Under the pieces are notes generated by a model. The model saw nothing but the letters and a program-made list of their open reading frames with translations, made no database searches and was not told where the DNA came from. The translations under genes and the position numbers were made by a program. From Clostridiaceae bacterium (lineage in GTDB: Bacteria; Bacillota; Clostridia; Acetivibrionales; DTU013), in assembly GCA_012519745.1 (NCBI GenBank), contig JAAYPO010000062.1, positions 1 to 64,000 of the forward strand: DNA of 64,000 nt, given 5' to 3'. This document shows, piece after piece, positions 38,209 to 47,355 of the stretch (position 1 is its first letter; the number at the start of each line of letters is the position of its first letter).

Positions 38209-39054
38209 ATGATGATTGGTGCTAGTTCTTATATATGGGTATCTCCCTTTACTACTCAAAAAACAGACCAGCTGGCTCATGCCAGAGATATTGGCTTTGA
38301 TGTATATGAGATCGCTGTTGAAGAGCCTGATGCTATAGATGAAAATGAAGTATATGAAAAAGCGCAGCGTGCAGGTATAGCTGTACATGTGTGTGGAGCA
38401 TATGGCGAAACCAGAGATATAAGCAGCGATGTGCCAGAGTATCGTGATAATGGAATGGCATACGGGAAGCGTCTGATAGACATGGCAGCAGTCCTTAAGT
38501 CACCATATGTTGCAGGTCCGATGTATGCTGCAGTGGGAAGGACACGTTTGGCATCAAAAGCGGAAAAAGAGCGCCAAATGGACCTGGCCGCAGCGAATAT
38601 GAGAAAGCTTGCTGCCTATGCAGCAGACAAGGGCGTATTGCTGGCAATAGAGCCGCTCAACAGATTTGAGACAGACTTTATTAATACTGTCGAGCAGGGG
38701 CTGGACTTTCTGGATAGAGTAGGGAGCGACAATGTAGGTTTCCTGCTTGATACCTTTCATATGAATATTGAAGAAAAATCCCTGACGGAGGCGATCCGCA
38801 TGGCAAAGGGAAAAATATTCGACTTCCACGCGTGTGCTAATGACCGCGGTACTCCGGGCCAGGATCATTTCGACTGGGAGGCGATCCGCAGTGCACTGGA
38901 AGATGCTGATTACAGCGGACCTATCGTTATAGAATCATTTACTCCAGAAATAAAGGAAATAGCAAAGGCAGTATCACTTTGGCGTCCATTGGCTGAGAGC
39001 CCGGACAGCCTTGCCCGGAACGGTTTGCAATTCCTGCGCTCCGTATTCGGATGA
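38209..39054 (+). CDS. Sugar phosphate isomerase/epimerase (xylose isomerase-like TIM barrel)
   Basis: LLAIEPLNRFETDFINTVEQGLDFLDRVGSDNVGFLLDTFHMNIEE; FHACANDRGTPGQDHFDW. Confidence 0.93.
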   Translation: MMIGASSYIWVSPFTTQKTDQLAHARDIGFDVYEIAVEEPDAIDENEVYEKAQRAGIAVHVCGAYGETRDISSDVPEYRDNGMAYGKRLIDMAAVLKSPYVAGPMYAAVGRTRLASKAEKERQMDLAAANMRKLAAYAADKGVLLAIEPLNRFETDFINTVEQGLDFLDRVGSDNVGFLLDTFHMNIEEKSLTEAIRMAKGKIFDFHACANDRGTPGQDHFDWEAIRSALEDADYSGPIVIESFTPEIKEIAKAVSLWRPLAESPDSLARNGLQFLRSVFG

Positions 39055-39064
39055 CCATTTTTGA

Positions 39065-39088
39065 CACATACGGCATATGCCGTTTGTG
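39065..39088. repeat. Palindrome upstream of sugar-binding-protein gene
   Basis: CACA T ACGGCATATGCCGT T TGTG. Confidence 0.8.
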
Positions 39089-39122
39089 ATATAAAAACCT
39101 TTCCAGATTAAGGAGGAAGAAA

Positions 39123-40145
39123 ATGAAGAAATTATTCGTAGTTGTACTGTGTTTGGTACTCGCATTAACAGCTGTAGCATGTTCTTCACAGAAGCCGGCC
39201 GATGATAAGACTCCGGCCCAAACTCCGGCCCAAACTCCGGGCGAAACTCCGGCAACAGCTGAAAAAGGCCTTATCGGTATTACAGTTCCTGAAGCACCTA
39301 CAGGCTGGGTCGCAGCGGTACAGTGGGCAGCTGACCAAACAGCAAAGAGACTGGGCTTGAATTATAAGCTCCTGGTTTCAGCAGATGAAAACACCCAGGC
39401 AAATCATATCGATGAATTGATCCAGCTTGGATGTGAGACAATCGTTCTGATGCCGCATAACGATACACTCGGTACTGCTGCACAGAAGATCAAGGATGCA
39501 GGCATCACTCTGATCAACTTTGACCGTACTCTCGGAGCAACAGAGCCTGATTACTATGTGGCAGGCGACAACTATCAGATGGGCGTTATAGGCGCTGATT
39601 ATATCGCTGAGAAGCTTGGCGGCAAGGGCAAGGTAGTTATTGCCAACATACCGGCATACGGCGAAATATTCAATACACGTGTTAAAGGCTTCAGAGATAC
39701 AGTTGCTGAAAAGTATCCTGAGATCGAGATCCTGCAGGAATACGGAGCAGAAAACGGTGCTCCCGAAACAGGTCTGCGTATCATGACTGACGTACTGACA
39801 GCTTATCCGGATGGAATAGATGCAATCTACTCAACAGACGATGAACTTTCCATCGGTCTTATCCAGGCAATAAATGAAGCCGGACGTATGAAGGACATCA
39901 AGGCTATCACAGGCGGCGGCGGATCACAGGTATACTTCAAGGTAATGGAGCAGTATCCTGAAATGGCTATATCTTCACAGACATACGATCCCTACATGAT
40001 GATCAAATGTGTTGAGATAGCAGCAGGTCTCCAGGAAGGCAAGACTTATGATGCAAAAACCATAATCCCTGCCAAGACTCTTGACCTGGGAACCTACAAG
40101 GCATGGTTGGACGAGAACCACATCACACCTGACGCTCCTTACTAA
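39123..40145 (+). CDS. Sugar ABC transporter substrate-binding lipoprotein (ribose/RbsB-like)
   Basis: Lipobox TAVACSS; LIGITVPEAPTGWVAAVQWAADQTAKRLG; periplasmic-binding type 1 fold pattern. Confidence 0.93.
   Translation: MKKLFVVVLCLVLALTAVACSSQKPADDKTPAQTPAQTPGETPATAEKGLIGITVPEAPTGWVAAVQWAADQTAKRLGLNYKLLVSADENTQANHIDELIQLGCETIVLMPHNDTLGTAAQKIKDAGITLINFDRTLGATEPDYYVAGDNYQMGVIGADYIAEKLGGKGKVVIANIPAYGEIFNTRVKGFRDTVAEKYPEIEILQEYGAENGAPETGLRIMTDVLTAYPDGIDAIYSTDDELSIGLIQAINEAGRMKDIKAITGGGGSQVYFKVMEQYPEMAISSQTYDPYMMIKCVEIAAGLQEGKTYDAKTIIPAKTLDLGTYKAWLDENHITPDAPY
39210..39253 (+). repeat. In-frame 12-bp minisatellite in lipoprotein linker
   Basis: ACTCCGGCCCAA x2, ACTCCGGGCGAA, ACTCCGGC encoding TPAQTPAQTPGETPA. 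Confidence 0.9.
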
Positions 40146-40186
40146 GATATAGCAGCACAGGAAATCAAACGATAAAAACTGATATG

Positions 40187-40208
40187 GGAGACGGCGTATG
40201 CCGTCTCC
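40187..40208 (+). repeat. Hairpin between substrate-binding and ATPase genes
   Basis: GGAGACGGC GTAT GCCGTCTCC perfect 9-bp stem. Confidence 0.85.
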
Positions 40209-40332
40209 TGTATAAACTTTGAAGGATATAAGCAAAAACAGGTAATTTGATTATTTTTAGCAGTAATTAATACTTCAACCAAACAGAGTCACAGTGTCGC
40301 TGTGATTTCGAGAAATTAGCGAGGAGACTAAC

Positions 40333-41844
40333 ATGGAAAATTGCTCATTGCAGATGAAGGACATTGTTAAATCGTATAATGGAGTTACGGTTTTAAAAAG
40401 TGTCAGTCTCAATGTGCGGCAGGGCGAAATCCACGCACTGTTAGGCGAAAACGGGGCAGGCAAAACAACGCTGATGAATATTCTAGGTGGAGTAGTTCAG
40501 AAGGATTCGGGTGAGATCTCGCTGTTCGGGAAACCGGCAAAGATCACCACGCCTGCTGAATCCCAGGCCCTTGGCGTTGCATTCATACATCAGGAGCTGA
40601 ATGTTGTAAATGACCTGATGGTTTATGAAAATTTGTTCCTTGGGCGCGAATTGTATAAAAAAACCGGCGTTCTCGATGCAAAAAGAATGTGCGAGGAAAC
40701 TGAGAAGGTATTCAAGAAGATGAATGTTTTCATTGATCCCAGAAAAATGATGAGTGATCTGGAAACATCCTACAAGCAGGTCGTGGAAATTGCCAAAGCA
40801 TTGCTGATGGATGCCAGGCTGATCATAATGGATGAGCCGACGACATCACTGACACAGAAGGAAATTGACAATGTTTTTAAAGTAATAAGAGGTTTGACTA
40901 AGGAACATGGAGTAACTGTAATATTCATTTCGCATAAACTCGGCGAAGTTGTTGATTTTTGTGATAGCTACACTGTATTACGGAATGGTGAAAATGTATC
41001 TTCCGGCAGCATAATGCAGGAAAATGGTGAGAAGATCAGCCAGACGGATATCGCCAAGATGATGGTCGGCAGGGATGTTCTCAATCAACAGGTATATGTT
41101 GAGCACGAAATCGGCGAGCCATTACTTGAAGTAAAGGACATGACGGTCGGCACCTGTGTAAAGTGCGTGAGCTTCCATCTCAAGGAGGGAGAGATCCTTG
41201 GCATCACAGGATTGCTGGGTGACGGAAAGGATGAGATGGTACGTGCTTTGTTCGGTGACTTGCCGCATACCGGCACGGTATTGAAAAATGGAAAGCCGTT
41301 GAAGGTCAAGCACCCTTCAAAAGCAAAATGCCAGGGCATAGGGTATTTACCGCCTAACCGTAAGGAAAACGCAATTATCAAGGACTTGTCCGTTCAAGAT
41401 AATATTACTATTACAGCGCTTGAAAAATGCCGCAGAGGGGTCGCGCTGAGCAAGAAAAAGGAACGTACTGTTGCGCAGGAATTTGTTGAGAAGCTGCGTA
41501 TCAAGGCAGACAATATACAAAACAGGATAACAAGCCTGTCCGGCGGAAATCAGCAGAAGGCTGTTTTATCAAAATGGCTCAATGCAAAACCGGATATCAT
41601 GATAATGTCCAACCCGACCCAGGGTGTTGACGTTGGAGCAAAGAATGAGATCTATGCCGAGATAATGAAGCTTGCCAAGCAGAAAATAGGCGTCATCGTT
41701 ACCTCGGGAGAAGCTCAGGAGATAATCAAGCTGTGCGATCGCGTACTTGTCATGTATCACGGCGAGCTGCGCGGTGAACTGAGACGGGATCAGCTGACAG
41801 AGGAGAATATCATGATACTTTCAACAGGCGGCAGCCTAAACTAA
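40333..41844 (+). CDS. Sugar ABC transporter ATP-binding protein (dual ATPase, RbsA/MglA-like)
   Basis: LLGENGAGKTTLMNILGGV; two ABC domains; LSGGNQQKAVLSKWLNAKPDIMIMSNPTQGVDVGAK. Confidence 0.95.
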   Translation: MENCSLQMKDIVKSYNGVTVLKSVSLNVRQGEIHALLGENGAGKTTLMNILGGVVQKDSGEISLFGKPAKITTPAESQALGVAFIHQELNVVNDLMVYENLFLGRELYKKTGVLDAKRMCEETEKVFKKMNVFIDPRKMMSDLETSYKQVVEIAKALLMDARLIIMDEPTTSLTQKEIDNVFKVIRGLTKEHGVTVIFISHKLGEVVDFCDSYTVLRNGENVSSGSIMQENGEKISQTDIAKMMVGRDVLNQQVYVEHEIGEPLLEVKDMTVGTCVKCVSFHLKEGEILGITGLLGDGKDEMVRALFGDLPHTGTVLKNGKPLKVKHPSKAKCQGIGYLPPNRKENAIIKDLSVQDNITITALEKCRRGVALSKKKERTVAQEFVEKLRIKADNIQNRITSLSGGNQQKAVLSKWLNAKPDIMIMSNPTQGVDVGAKNEIYAEIMKLAKQKIGVIVTSGEAQEIIKLCDRVLVMYHGELRGELRRDQLTEENIMILSTGGSLN

Positions 41845-41862
41845 TTTTTGGGGGACGTTAAA

Positions 41863-42846
41863 ATGCAAAATACAATTACAAAGCAGAGGGTCGGTCTGAA
41901 TTCTCTGAAAAAGTTTGCAAGCGGCAACAGTATAGTACTTGTAGTGCTTGCGATGATATTTGTTGCAACTCTGGCTGAGGGTACGCAGTTTTTATCGCTG
42001 CAGAATTTCATGAACATTTTGCGAAATCATTCTGTTATCGGCATAATTGCACTGGGTATGTCCTTTGTCATTATTTCAGGCAATATAGACCTTTCGGTCG
42101 GTGCACAAATGGTTGCTGTAGCAGCAATTACAGTTTCGTTTGTTAACAGTACGGGAAATGTTGTGGTTGGCATAATAATCGCCATTCTCTCAGGTTGTCT
42201 GATGTCAACTGCAACCGGCATTATCGTGACAAAGGGACGTGTGCCTTCTTTTATTGTCACACTTGGCATGCAGTATATATATCGCTCTCTCAGCATGTTC
42301 TTCATGTCAGGCGGCGGTTTTTACCTTGACAAGACGAAGGCGCCATTTTATACGCAGATCTCAAACTACAATCTTTTTGGCAAGATCCCAATGTCTGTTA
42401 TATACTATGCGCTGATGTTTGTATTGTTCTGGTTCATATCCAGGTATACAAGGCTGGGCCGTCACATATATGCTGTCGGTTCTAACGAAAAAGCCACACG
42501 CCTTTCAGGTATAAATACAGATCGTATCAAGATACTTGCATTTACGCTGCTGGGTCTTGCGATATCGGTTGCAGCTGTCGTTGAAAGCTCCAGGATGGGA
42601 TCTATAAACTCTACATCTTCAGGTAACGCATATGAGCTCAATGCCATCGCAATGACAGTAATAGGCGGTATCTCCATGGAAGGCGGAAAAGGAAGGATAT
42701 CCGGAGCTCTGTACGGCATGCTGATACTTGGGATAATCAACAACATGATCACTTTGCTGGGTGTGAATGTTTATCTGATCAATGCCTTTAAGGGATTGAT
42801 CATAATAGGTGCAGTTCTCCTCCAGAGAAAGGACAGAGAACTTTAA
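41863..42846 (+). CDS. Sugar ABC transporter permease (RbsC-like)
   Basis: SVIGIIALGMSFVIISGNIDLSVGAQMV; GRHIYAVGSNEKATRLSGI; start set to ATG 41863. Confidence 0.93.
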   Translation: MQNTITKQRVGLNSLKKFASGNSIVLVVLAMIFVATLAEGTQFLSLQNFMNILRNHSVIGIIALGMSFVIISGNIDLSVGAQMVAVAAITVSFVNSTGNVVVGIIIAILSGCLMSTATGIIVTKGRVPSFIVTLGMQYIYRSLSMFFMSGGGFYLDKTKAPFYTQISNYNLFGKIPMSVIYYALMFVLFWFISRYTRLGRHIYAVGSNEKATRLSGINTDRIKILAFTLLGLAISVAAVVESSRMGSINSTSSGNAYELNAIAMTVIGGISMEGGKGRISGALYGMLILGIINNMITLLGVNVYLINAFKGLIIIGAVLLQRKDREL

Positions 42847-42859
42847 TCCGGACTGTTAG

Positions 42860-42899
42860 CCAATTTTCCGGCCGGTCTGTATGCCGGCCGGGGAATTGG
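42860..42899 (+). repeat. 16-bp stem hairpin downstream of permease gene
   Basis: CCAATTTTCCGGCCGG / CCGGCCGGGGAATTGG (two G-U pairs), 8-nt loop. Confidence 0.85.
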
Positions 42900-42938
42900 T
42901 AAAGAATAAATATTATTATAAACAGGAGGGTTATACAC

Positions 42939-43799
42939 ATGAAGATCGGTATTGACAGTTATTGTTTTCACAGACTTTTTGGTGAAGTCTATGATTTTCA
43001 GGAACAGCCTGAAAAGCTAAAAACCGTGGATGATTTCCTTGAGTTTGCCAAAAAGCTCGACGTAGATGGCGTTTCACTTGAAACCTGCTTTTTGCCAAGC
43101 CTTGATGAAGGTTACCTTAAGGAACTCGGAGCAAAGGTAAAGGAATACGGGTTTGATTCAGTGTTTGCCTGGGGACATCCAAATGGGCTGGAAAGAGGGC
43201 TCAACCCTGATGCGTTTGAAGAAATGAAAGAGCTGATACCAAAAACGCGTCTGCTGGGCACTGATGTAATGAGAATAACCGGTTCTGCCTTCGATTGGCG
43301 GCATGAGAATCATCGTGACCATATAGCAAGGCTCATACCAATGTACAAAGAAGCCACAAAGATAGCCGAGGCCCACGGTGTGAAGCTGGCCGCTGAAAAT
43401 CATCTGGACTATACCTCCGATGAGATGCTCGAGATGATAGAGGCGGTAAATTCTCCAAACTTCGGTATCAACTTTGACACGGGAAACTTCCTCCGACTGC
43501 TGGATGACCCGGTGGCCGGCATGGAAAAGCTCGCTCCATATGTATTCTCAACACATATCAAGGACCTGAAGCTGCATCCCACAGCAAAACCGACAGATTG
43601 GTATTTCTTCTGCGGAGTACCTGTAGGTTTTGGCATGGTCGACAACTACAAGCTGGCTGAACTGCTCAGCAAGGCAGGCTACAAGGGATTCCTTGCGGTG
43701 GAGATCGATGCACCGGCTCCTGAATGGCTGGGCATGGAAGAAGAAGCCATAGCCATAAGTGTTAAAAATCTGAGAAAAATCGGTGCGAAGTTTGCTTAA
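42939..43799 (+). CDS. Sugar phosphate isomerase/epimerase (TIM barrel)
   Basis: IGIDSYCFHRLFG; VKLAAENHLDYTSDEMLEMIEAVNSPNFGINFDTGNFLRLLDDP; THIKDLKL. Confidence 0.92.
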   Translation: MKIGIDSYCFHRLFGEVYDFQEQPEKLKTVDDFLEFAKKLDVDGVSLETCFLPSLDEGYLKELGAKVKEYGFDSVFAWGHPNGLERGLNPDAFEEMKELIPKTRLLGTDVMRITGSAFDWRHENHRDHIARLIPMYKEATKIAEAHGVKLAAENHLDYTSDEMLEMIEAVNSPNFGINFDTGNFLRLLDDPVAGMEKLAPYVFSTHIKDLKLHPTAKPTDWYFFCGVPVGFGMVDNYKLAELLSKAGYKGFLAVEIDAPAPEWLGMEEEAIAISVKNLRKIGAKFA

Positions 43800-43937
43800 G
43801 ATGGTATAAATCAGATATACATATAAGATCCGGATGAAGGACCCAGGATATTCAGGCACATGGTATGCTACAAATGATCGCCCGGGGGCATGATATGGAT
43901 CGAACAGGTATATCATAATGCAGCAGGAGGCTTTATA

Positions 43938-45110
43938 ATGGGAAAAAAGAAGCTCAACGTCGCAATGATAGGCGGCGGATTTATGGGAAAAGCCCACAGC
44001 AATGCATGGCGCAGGGTCGGTGAATTCTTCGATACTGACTATGAGATCGTATTGAAGGTAATCGCAGGCAACAAGACCCCCCTGGAAGACTTTGCAAAGC
44101 GCTGGGGCTATGAAGAAGTGACATATGACTGGCGCAGTGTAATGGAACGGGACGACATAGATATCGTTGACATCGGAACACCTACCTTTGAGCACAAGGA
44201 AATGTCGATTGCCGCTGCTAAAGCAGGCAAACACATAGTTTGTGAAAAACCCTTCACACTCACCTATGACGATGCAAAGGAAATGGTGGAAGCAGTTGAA
44301 AAAGCCGGCGTGGTCCATTATCTGAACCACAACTACAGAAAGGCTCCGGCCGTATCTTATGCAAAGCAGCTCATCGATGAAGGCAGGATAGGGACTGTGT
44401 ATCATTGGCGGGGCGCATACCTGCAGGACTGGATAACAGACCCGAACTTCCCGCTCTCATGGCAGCTGCAAAGGGATAAAGCAGGGGGAGGCCCGTTGTT
44501 TGACCTTTCATCCCACGCGGTGGATCTGGCCCGCTTTTTGATAGGAGAACCTGAAGCTGTCACTGCAGTCAATAAGACGTTCATTAAGAAACGTCCGCTG
44601 CCAGGTGCAGGGGCTACGGCATTTACAGCAGGTACGGGCGCGAGTACGACAGAGATGGGCGATGTCGAGGTGGATGATGCATCCTTTGCAATAGCCGAGT
44701 TTGAAAACGGTGCTCTGGGCAGCATCGAGTCATCGAGATTTGCAGTGGGAAGAAAGAATTACAACGATTTTGAGCTCTATGGCAGCAAGGGAGCATTGAG
44801 GTTCAATCTGGAGCGCATGAATGAGCTCGAGTTCTTCGACTTCACTGAAAAAGGCAGAGAACAGGGTTACCGCAGGATACTTGTAACCGAAGCGGATCAT
44901 CCCTATCTGTCGGCATGGTGGCCCTCCGGGCATATAATCGGTTACGAGCACACATTTGTCAATGCATTCTATGACTTCCTAAATGCAGTAGCAGGCAAAG
45001 GCGTGATCAAGCCCGACTTCCATGACGGAGCTCAGATAATACGCATTCTTGAAGCGATTCGCAAGTCCAGTGACGAAGGACGCAGAGTCACCATAGACGA
45101 AATAAAATAG
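43938..45110 (+). CDS. Gfo/Idh/MocA-family oxidoreductase, levoglucosan dehydrogenase-like subgroup
   Basis: LNVAMIGGGFMGKAHSNAWRR; HIVCEKPFTLTYDDAKEMV; YLQDWITDPNFPLSWQLQRDKAGGGPLFDLSSHAVDLARFLIGEPEAVTAV; start set to ATG 43938. Confidence 0.9.
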   Translation: MGKKKLNVAMIGGGFMGKAHSNAWRRVGEFFDTDYEIVLKVIAGNKTPLEDFAKRWGYEEVTYDWRSVMERDDIDIVDIGTPTFEHKEMSIAAAKAGKHIVCEKPFTLTYDDAKEMVEAVEKAGVVHYLNHNYRKAPAVSYAKQLIDEGRIGTVYHWRGAYLQDWITDPNFPLSWQLQRDKAGGGPLFDLSSHAVDLARFLIGEPEAVTAVNKTFIKKRPLPGAGATAFTAGTGASTTEMGDVEVDDASFAIAEFENGALGSIESSRFAVGRKNYNDFELYGSKGALRFNLERMNELEFFDFTEKGREQGYRRILVTEADHPYLSAWWPSGHIIGYEHTFVNAFYDFLNAVAGKGVIKPDFHDGAQIIRILEAIRKSSDEGRRVTIDEIK

Positions 45111-45205
45111 CGAACAGGGTATACAGTAAGAAATGTAACAGGATATGCAGCATAGACGCAGCAATAGATACATCAGCAACTGAATAACAACACAGGACTG
45201 AATCA

Positions 45206-45236
45206 AATGAAGGCGCATCAATGATGCGCCTTCATT
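45206..45236 (+). terminator. Rho-independent terminator at the end of the sugar operon
   Basis: AATGAAGGCGCATC AAT GATGCGCCTTCATT perfect 14-bp stem. Confidence 0.8.
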
Positions 45237-45274
45237 GTATTTCATTGTGTCGGCCAGGCTTCTTGTTATTTCTA

Positions 45275-45303
45275 TTGATTATTTTTGCAGAAAAAGCTAT
45301 AAT
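45275..45303 (+). promoter_or_regulatory. Promoter for AMP-binding ligase gene, -10 inside an inverted repeat arm
   Basis: TTGATT, 17-bp spacer, TATAAT. Confidence 0.7.
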
Positions 45304-45356
45304 GTTATTACTAAGACATATCACCAGGTCATATAATTAAGTAATAACATTATAGC
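45296..45356. repeat. Perfect 17-bp inverted repeat with 27-bp spacer
   Basis: GCTATAATGTTATTACT (45296-45312) and AGTAATAACATTATAGC (45340-45356). Confidence 0.95.
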
Positions 45357-45393
45357 AAAGCCAAAGCTGTGAGTTTCTGATTCGTACCAAGTA

Positions 45394-47241
45394 ATGGAGG
45401 GTGTTATGATGACAGGTATCGAAATAATTGCAGAGAATGGAAGAAGGACAGTAAGAGGACTCGGATATTATGAGCCCAGAGTTGTCAAAGATATCAGAGA
45501 GCTTGTCAGAGGAAGTGCTGAAAGGTATGGCGAGAAGCCTGCCTTCAAGATAAAAGACAAGCAGGGCATCATAAAAGGTAAAACATACAGGGAGCTGGCT
45601 TCAGATGTTGATTGTCTCGGAACTGCTCTGGTATCTCTCGGTCTCAGAGATCCTCGGATGTCTATAATTGGAGAGAACCGATATGAATGGGCAGTGTCCT
45701 ATTTTGCCATTGTCAACGGCACAGGGATCGCTGTGCCCCTCGACAAGTATCTGCCCCAGAACGAAGCGGAGAACCTTATTGCCAGGGGCAGGGTAGAAGT
45801 GATCTTCTACAGCCCGGCATATCATGGGATGATGCTTGATATCGCTGCGAAAAACCCAGGCATGAAATATTTCATTTGTATGGAAAGAAGCAGTGATAAT
45901 ACTGCGGACGATCCCAGGTTCATAGCACTGCCCGATCTTATAGAGCAAGGCAGGAAGCTGCTGGATGACGGCTGCAGATCCTTTATAGACGCAGAAATTG
46001 ACAGGGAAAGGATGTCTGTACTGTTGTTCACCTCAGGTACGACGAGTATGTCAAAAGGAGTAATGCTGTCCCATGCGAATCTGGCAGCCAATGTGACATC
46101 CATAACTACAGTGATAAAGGTGTATCCAACCGATACACACCTTTCACTGCTCCCTTACCATCACACCTTTGAGAATACCGTGGGATTGATGTTCATGCTG
46201 CACAGCGGTGTTTGCATAGCATACTGTGATGGTATCAAGCACATCGTCCAGAATTTAAAGGAGTATAATGTTACGATCCTGGTGGCAGTACCTGCTATTT
46301 TTGAAGCGATGTACAGAAAGCTGCAAGAGGGTATCAGGAAATCCGGGAAGGAAAAGCTGTTAAACACAATGATAAAGGTGTCGGATGCGCTCAGGGCTGT
46401 AGGGATAGACCTTAGGAGAAAGCTTTTTAAGAGTGTTTTTGCGCAACTGGGACCCGGTCTGAGGGTAGCAGTATCAGGTGCTGCAGCCCTTGACAGGGAA
46501 GTGGTCATTGGTTTTGACAAAATAGGCTTCAGATTGCTTCAGGGATATGGACTTACTGAGGCAGCACCTGTTATCGCGACAAACAATGATCATATCAATG
46601 TGCCTGGAACTATAGGATATCCGATGCACGGTATCGAAGTGGCCATAGATTCGCCTGATGAGAACGGGATCGGAGAAATAATATCACAGGGCGGCAATGT
46701 CATGATCGGCTATTACGAGGATCCAGCCGCAACAGATGATTCCTTTACTGAGGACGGCTGGCTCAGGACAGGTGATATTGGGTATATCGATGAAAAAGGG
46801 CTCATCAGGATAACCGGCCGGGCTAAATCCATGATAGTGCTGAGCAATGGTAAAAAGGCATTCCCTGAGGAATATGAAATACAGCTCAACAATATCCCAG
46901 GTGTCAAGGACTCATTTGTCTGGGGGAATACTGCACCTGATGGAGATGTGCAGATCTGCGCGAAGCTGGTCGTCGACAAGGATAACGCAGGTGACGGCAA
47001 GGGTGGTCTTCTGCCGGAAAAGGAGCTTGCGGCGAGGTTTGAGGCAGCTATTAGGGATATCAATAAAACTGTGCCCCAGTATAAGGTGATACGTTACTTT
47101 GTGATGACTGAGGAGGAGCTTGTAAAGGCTAACGGGATCAAGACCAAGAGGCACATCGAGCAGGATAAGGTCAGGAAAATGCTGGCGGAAGCCGGTGTTG
47201 AAATGCGAAGGGTCAGCGGACGATTTATTGAGAGACTGTGA
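45394..47241 (+). CDS. AMP-dependent long-chain acyl-CoA synthetase/ligase family protein
   Basis: LLFTSGTTSMSKGVMLSHANL; GYGLTEAAPVIATN; GWLRTGDIGYIDEKGLIRITGRAKSMIVLSNGKKAFPEE. Confidence 0.93.
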   Translation: MEGVMMTGIEIIAENGRRTVRGLGYYEPRVVKDIRELVRGSAERYGEKPAFKIKDKQGIIKGKTYRELASDVDCLGTALVSLGLRDPRMSIIGENRYEWAVSYFAIVNGTGIAVPLDKYLPQNEAENLIARGRVEVIFYSPAYHGMMLDIAAKNPGMKYFICMERSSDNTADDPRFIALPDLIEQGRKLLDDGCRSFIDAEIDRERMSVLLFTSGTTSMSKGVMLSHANLAANVTSITTVIKVYPTDTHLSLLPYHHTFENTVGLMFMLHSGVCIAYCDGIKHIVQNLKEYNVTILVAVPAIFEAMYRKLQEGIRKSGKEKLLNTMIKVSDALRAVGIDLRRKLFKSVFAQLGPGLRVAVSGAAALDREVVIGFDKIGFRLLQGYGLTEAAPVIATNNDHINVPGTIGYPMHGIEVAIDSPDENGIGEIISQGGNVMIGYYEDPAATDDSFTEDGWLRTGDIGYIDEKGLIRITGRAKSMIVLSNGKKAFPEEYEIQLNNIPGVKDSFVWGNTAPDGDVQICAKLVVDKDNAGDGKGGLLPEKELAARFEAAIRDINKTVPQYKVIRYFVMTEEELVKANGIKTKRHIEQDKVRKMLAEAGVEMRRVSGRFIERL

Positions 47242-47355
47242 AACCAGTATCGGCCATTGGAGATCAGAAAAAGCGGGACAGCCGGCGTTGACATTTAGCT
47301 TTCATGACAATAAAATGAATACGAATAACGAACAAAGCTAAAGCAGAGGTATGGC

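Noticed and set aside
43548-44405. 285-aa minus-strand ORF
   Set aside because: Spans the end of one sugar gene and the start of the next on the opposite strand; Cys/His/Tyr-rich shadow translation.
45296-45356. MITE or insertion-sequence ends
   Set aside because: Only 61 bp in total, no target-site duplication seen and no transposase nearby; regulatory repeat is more likely.
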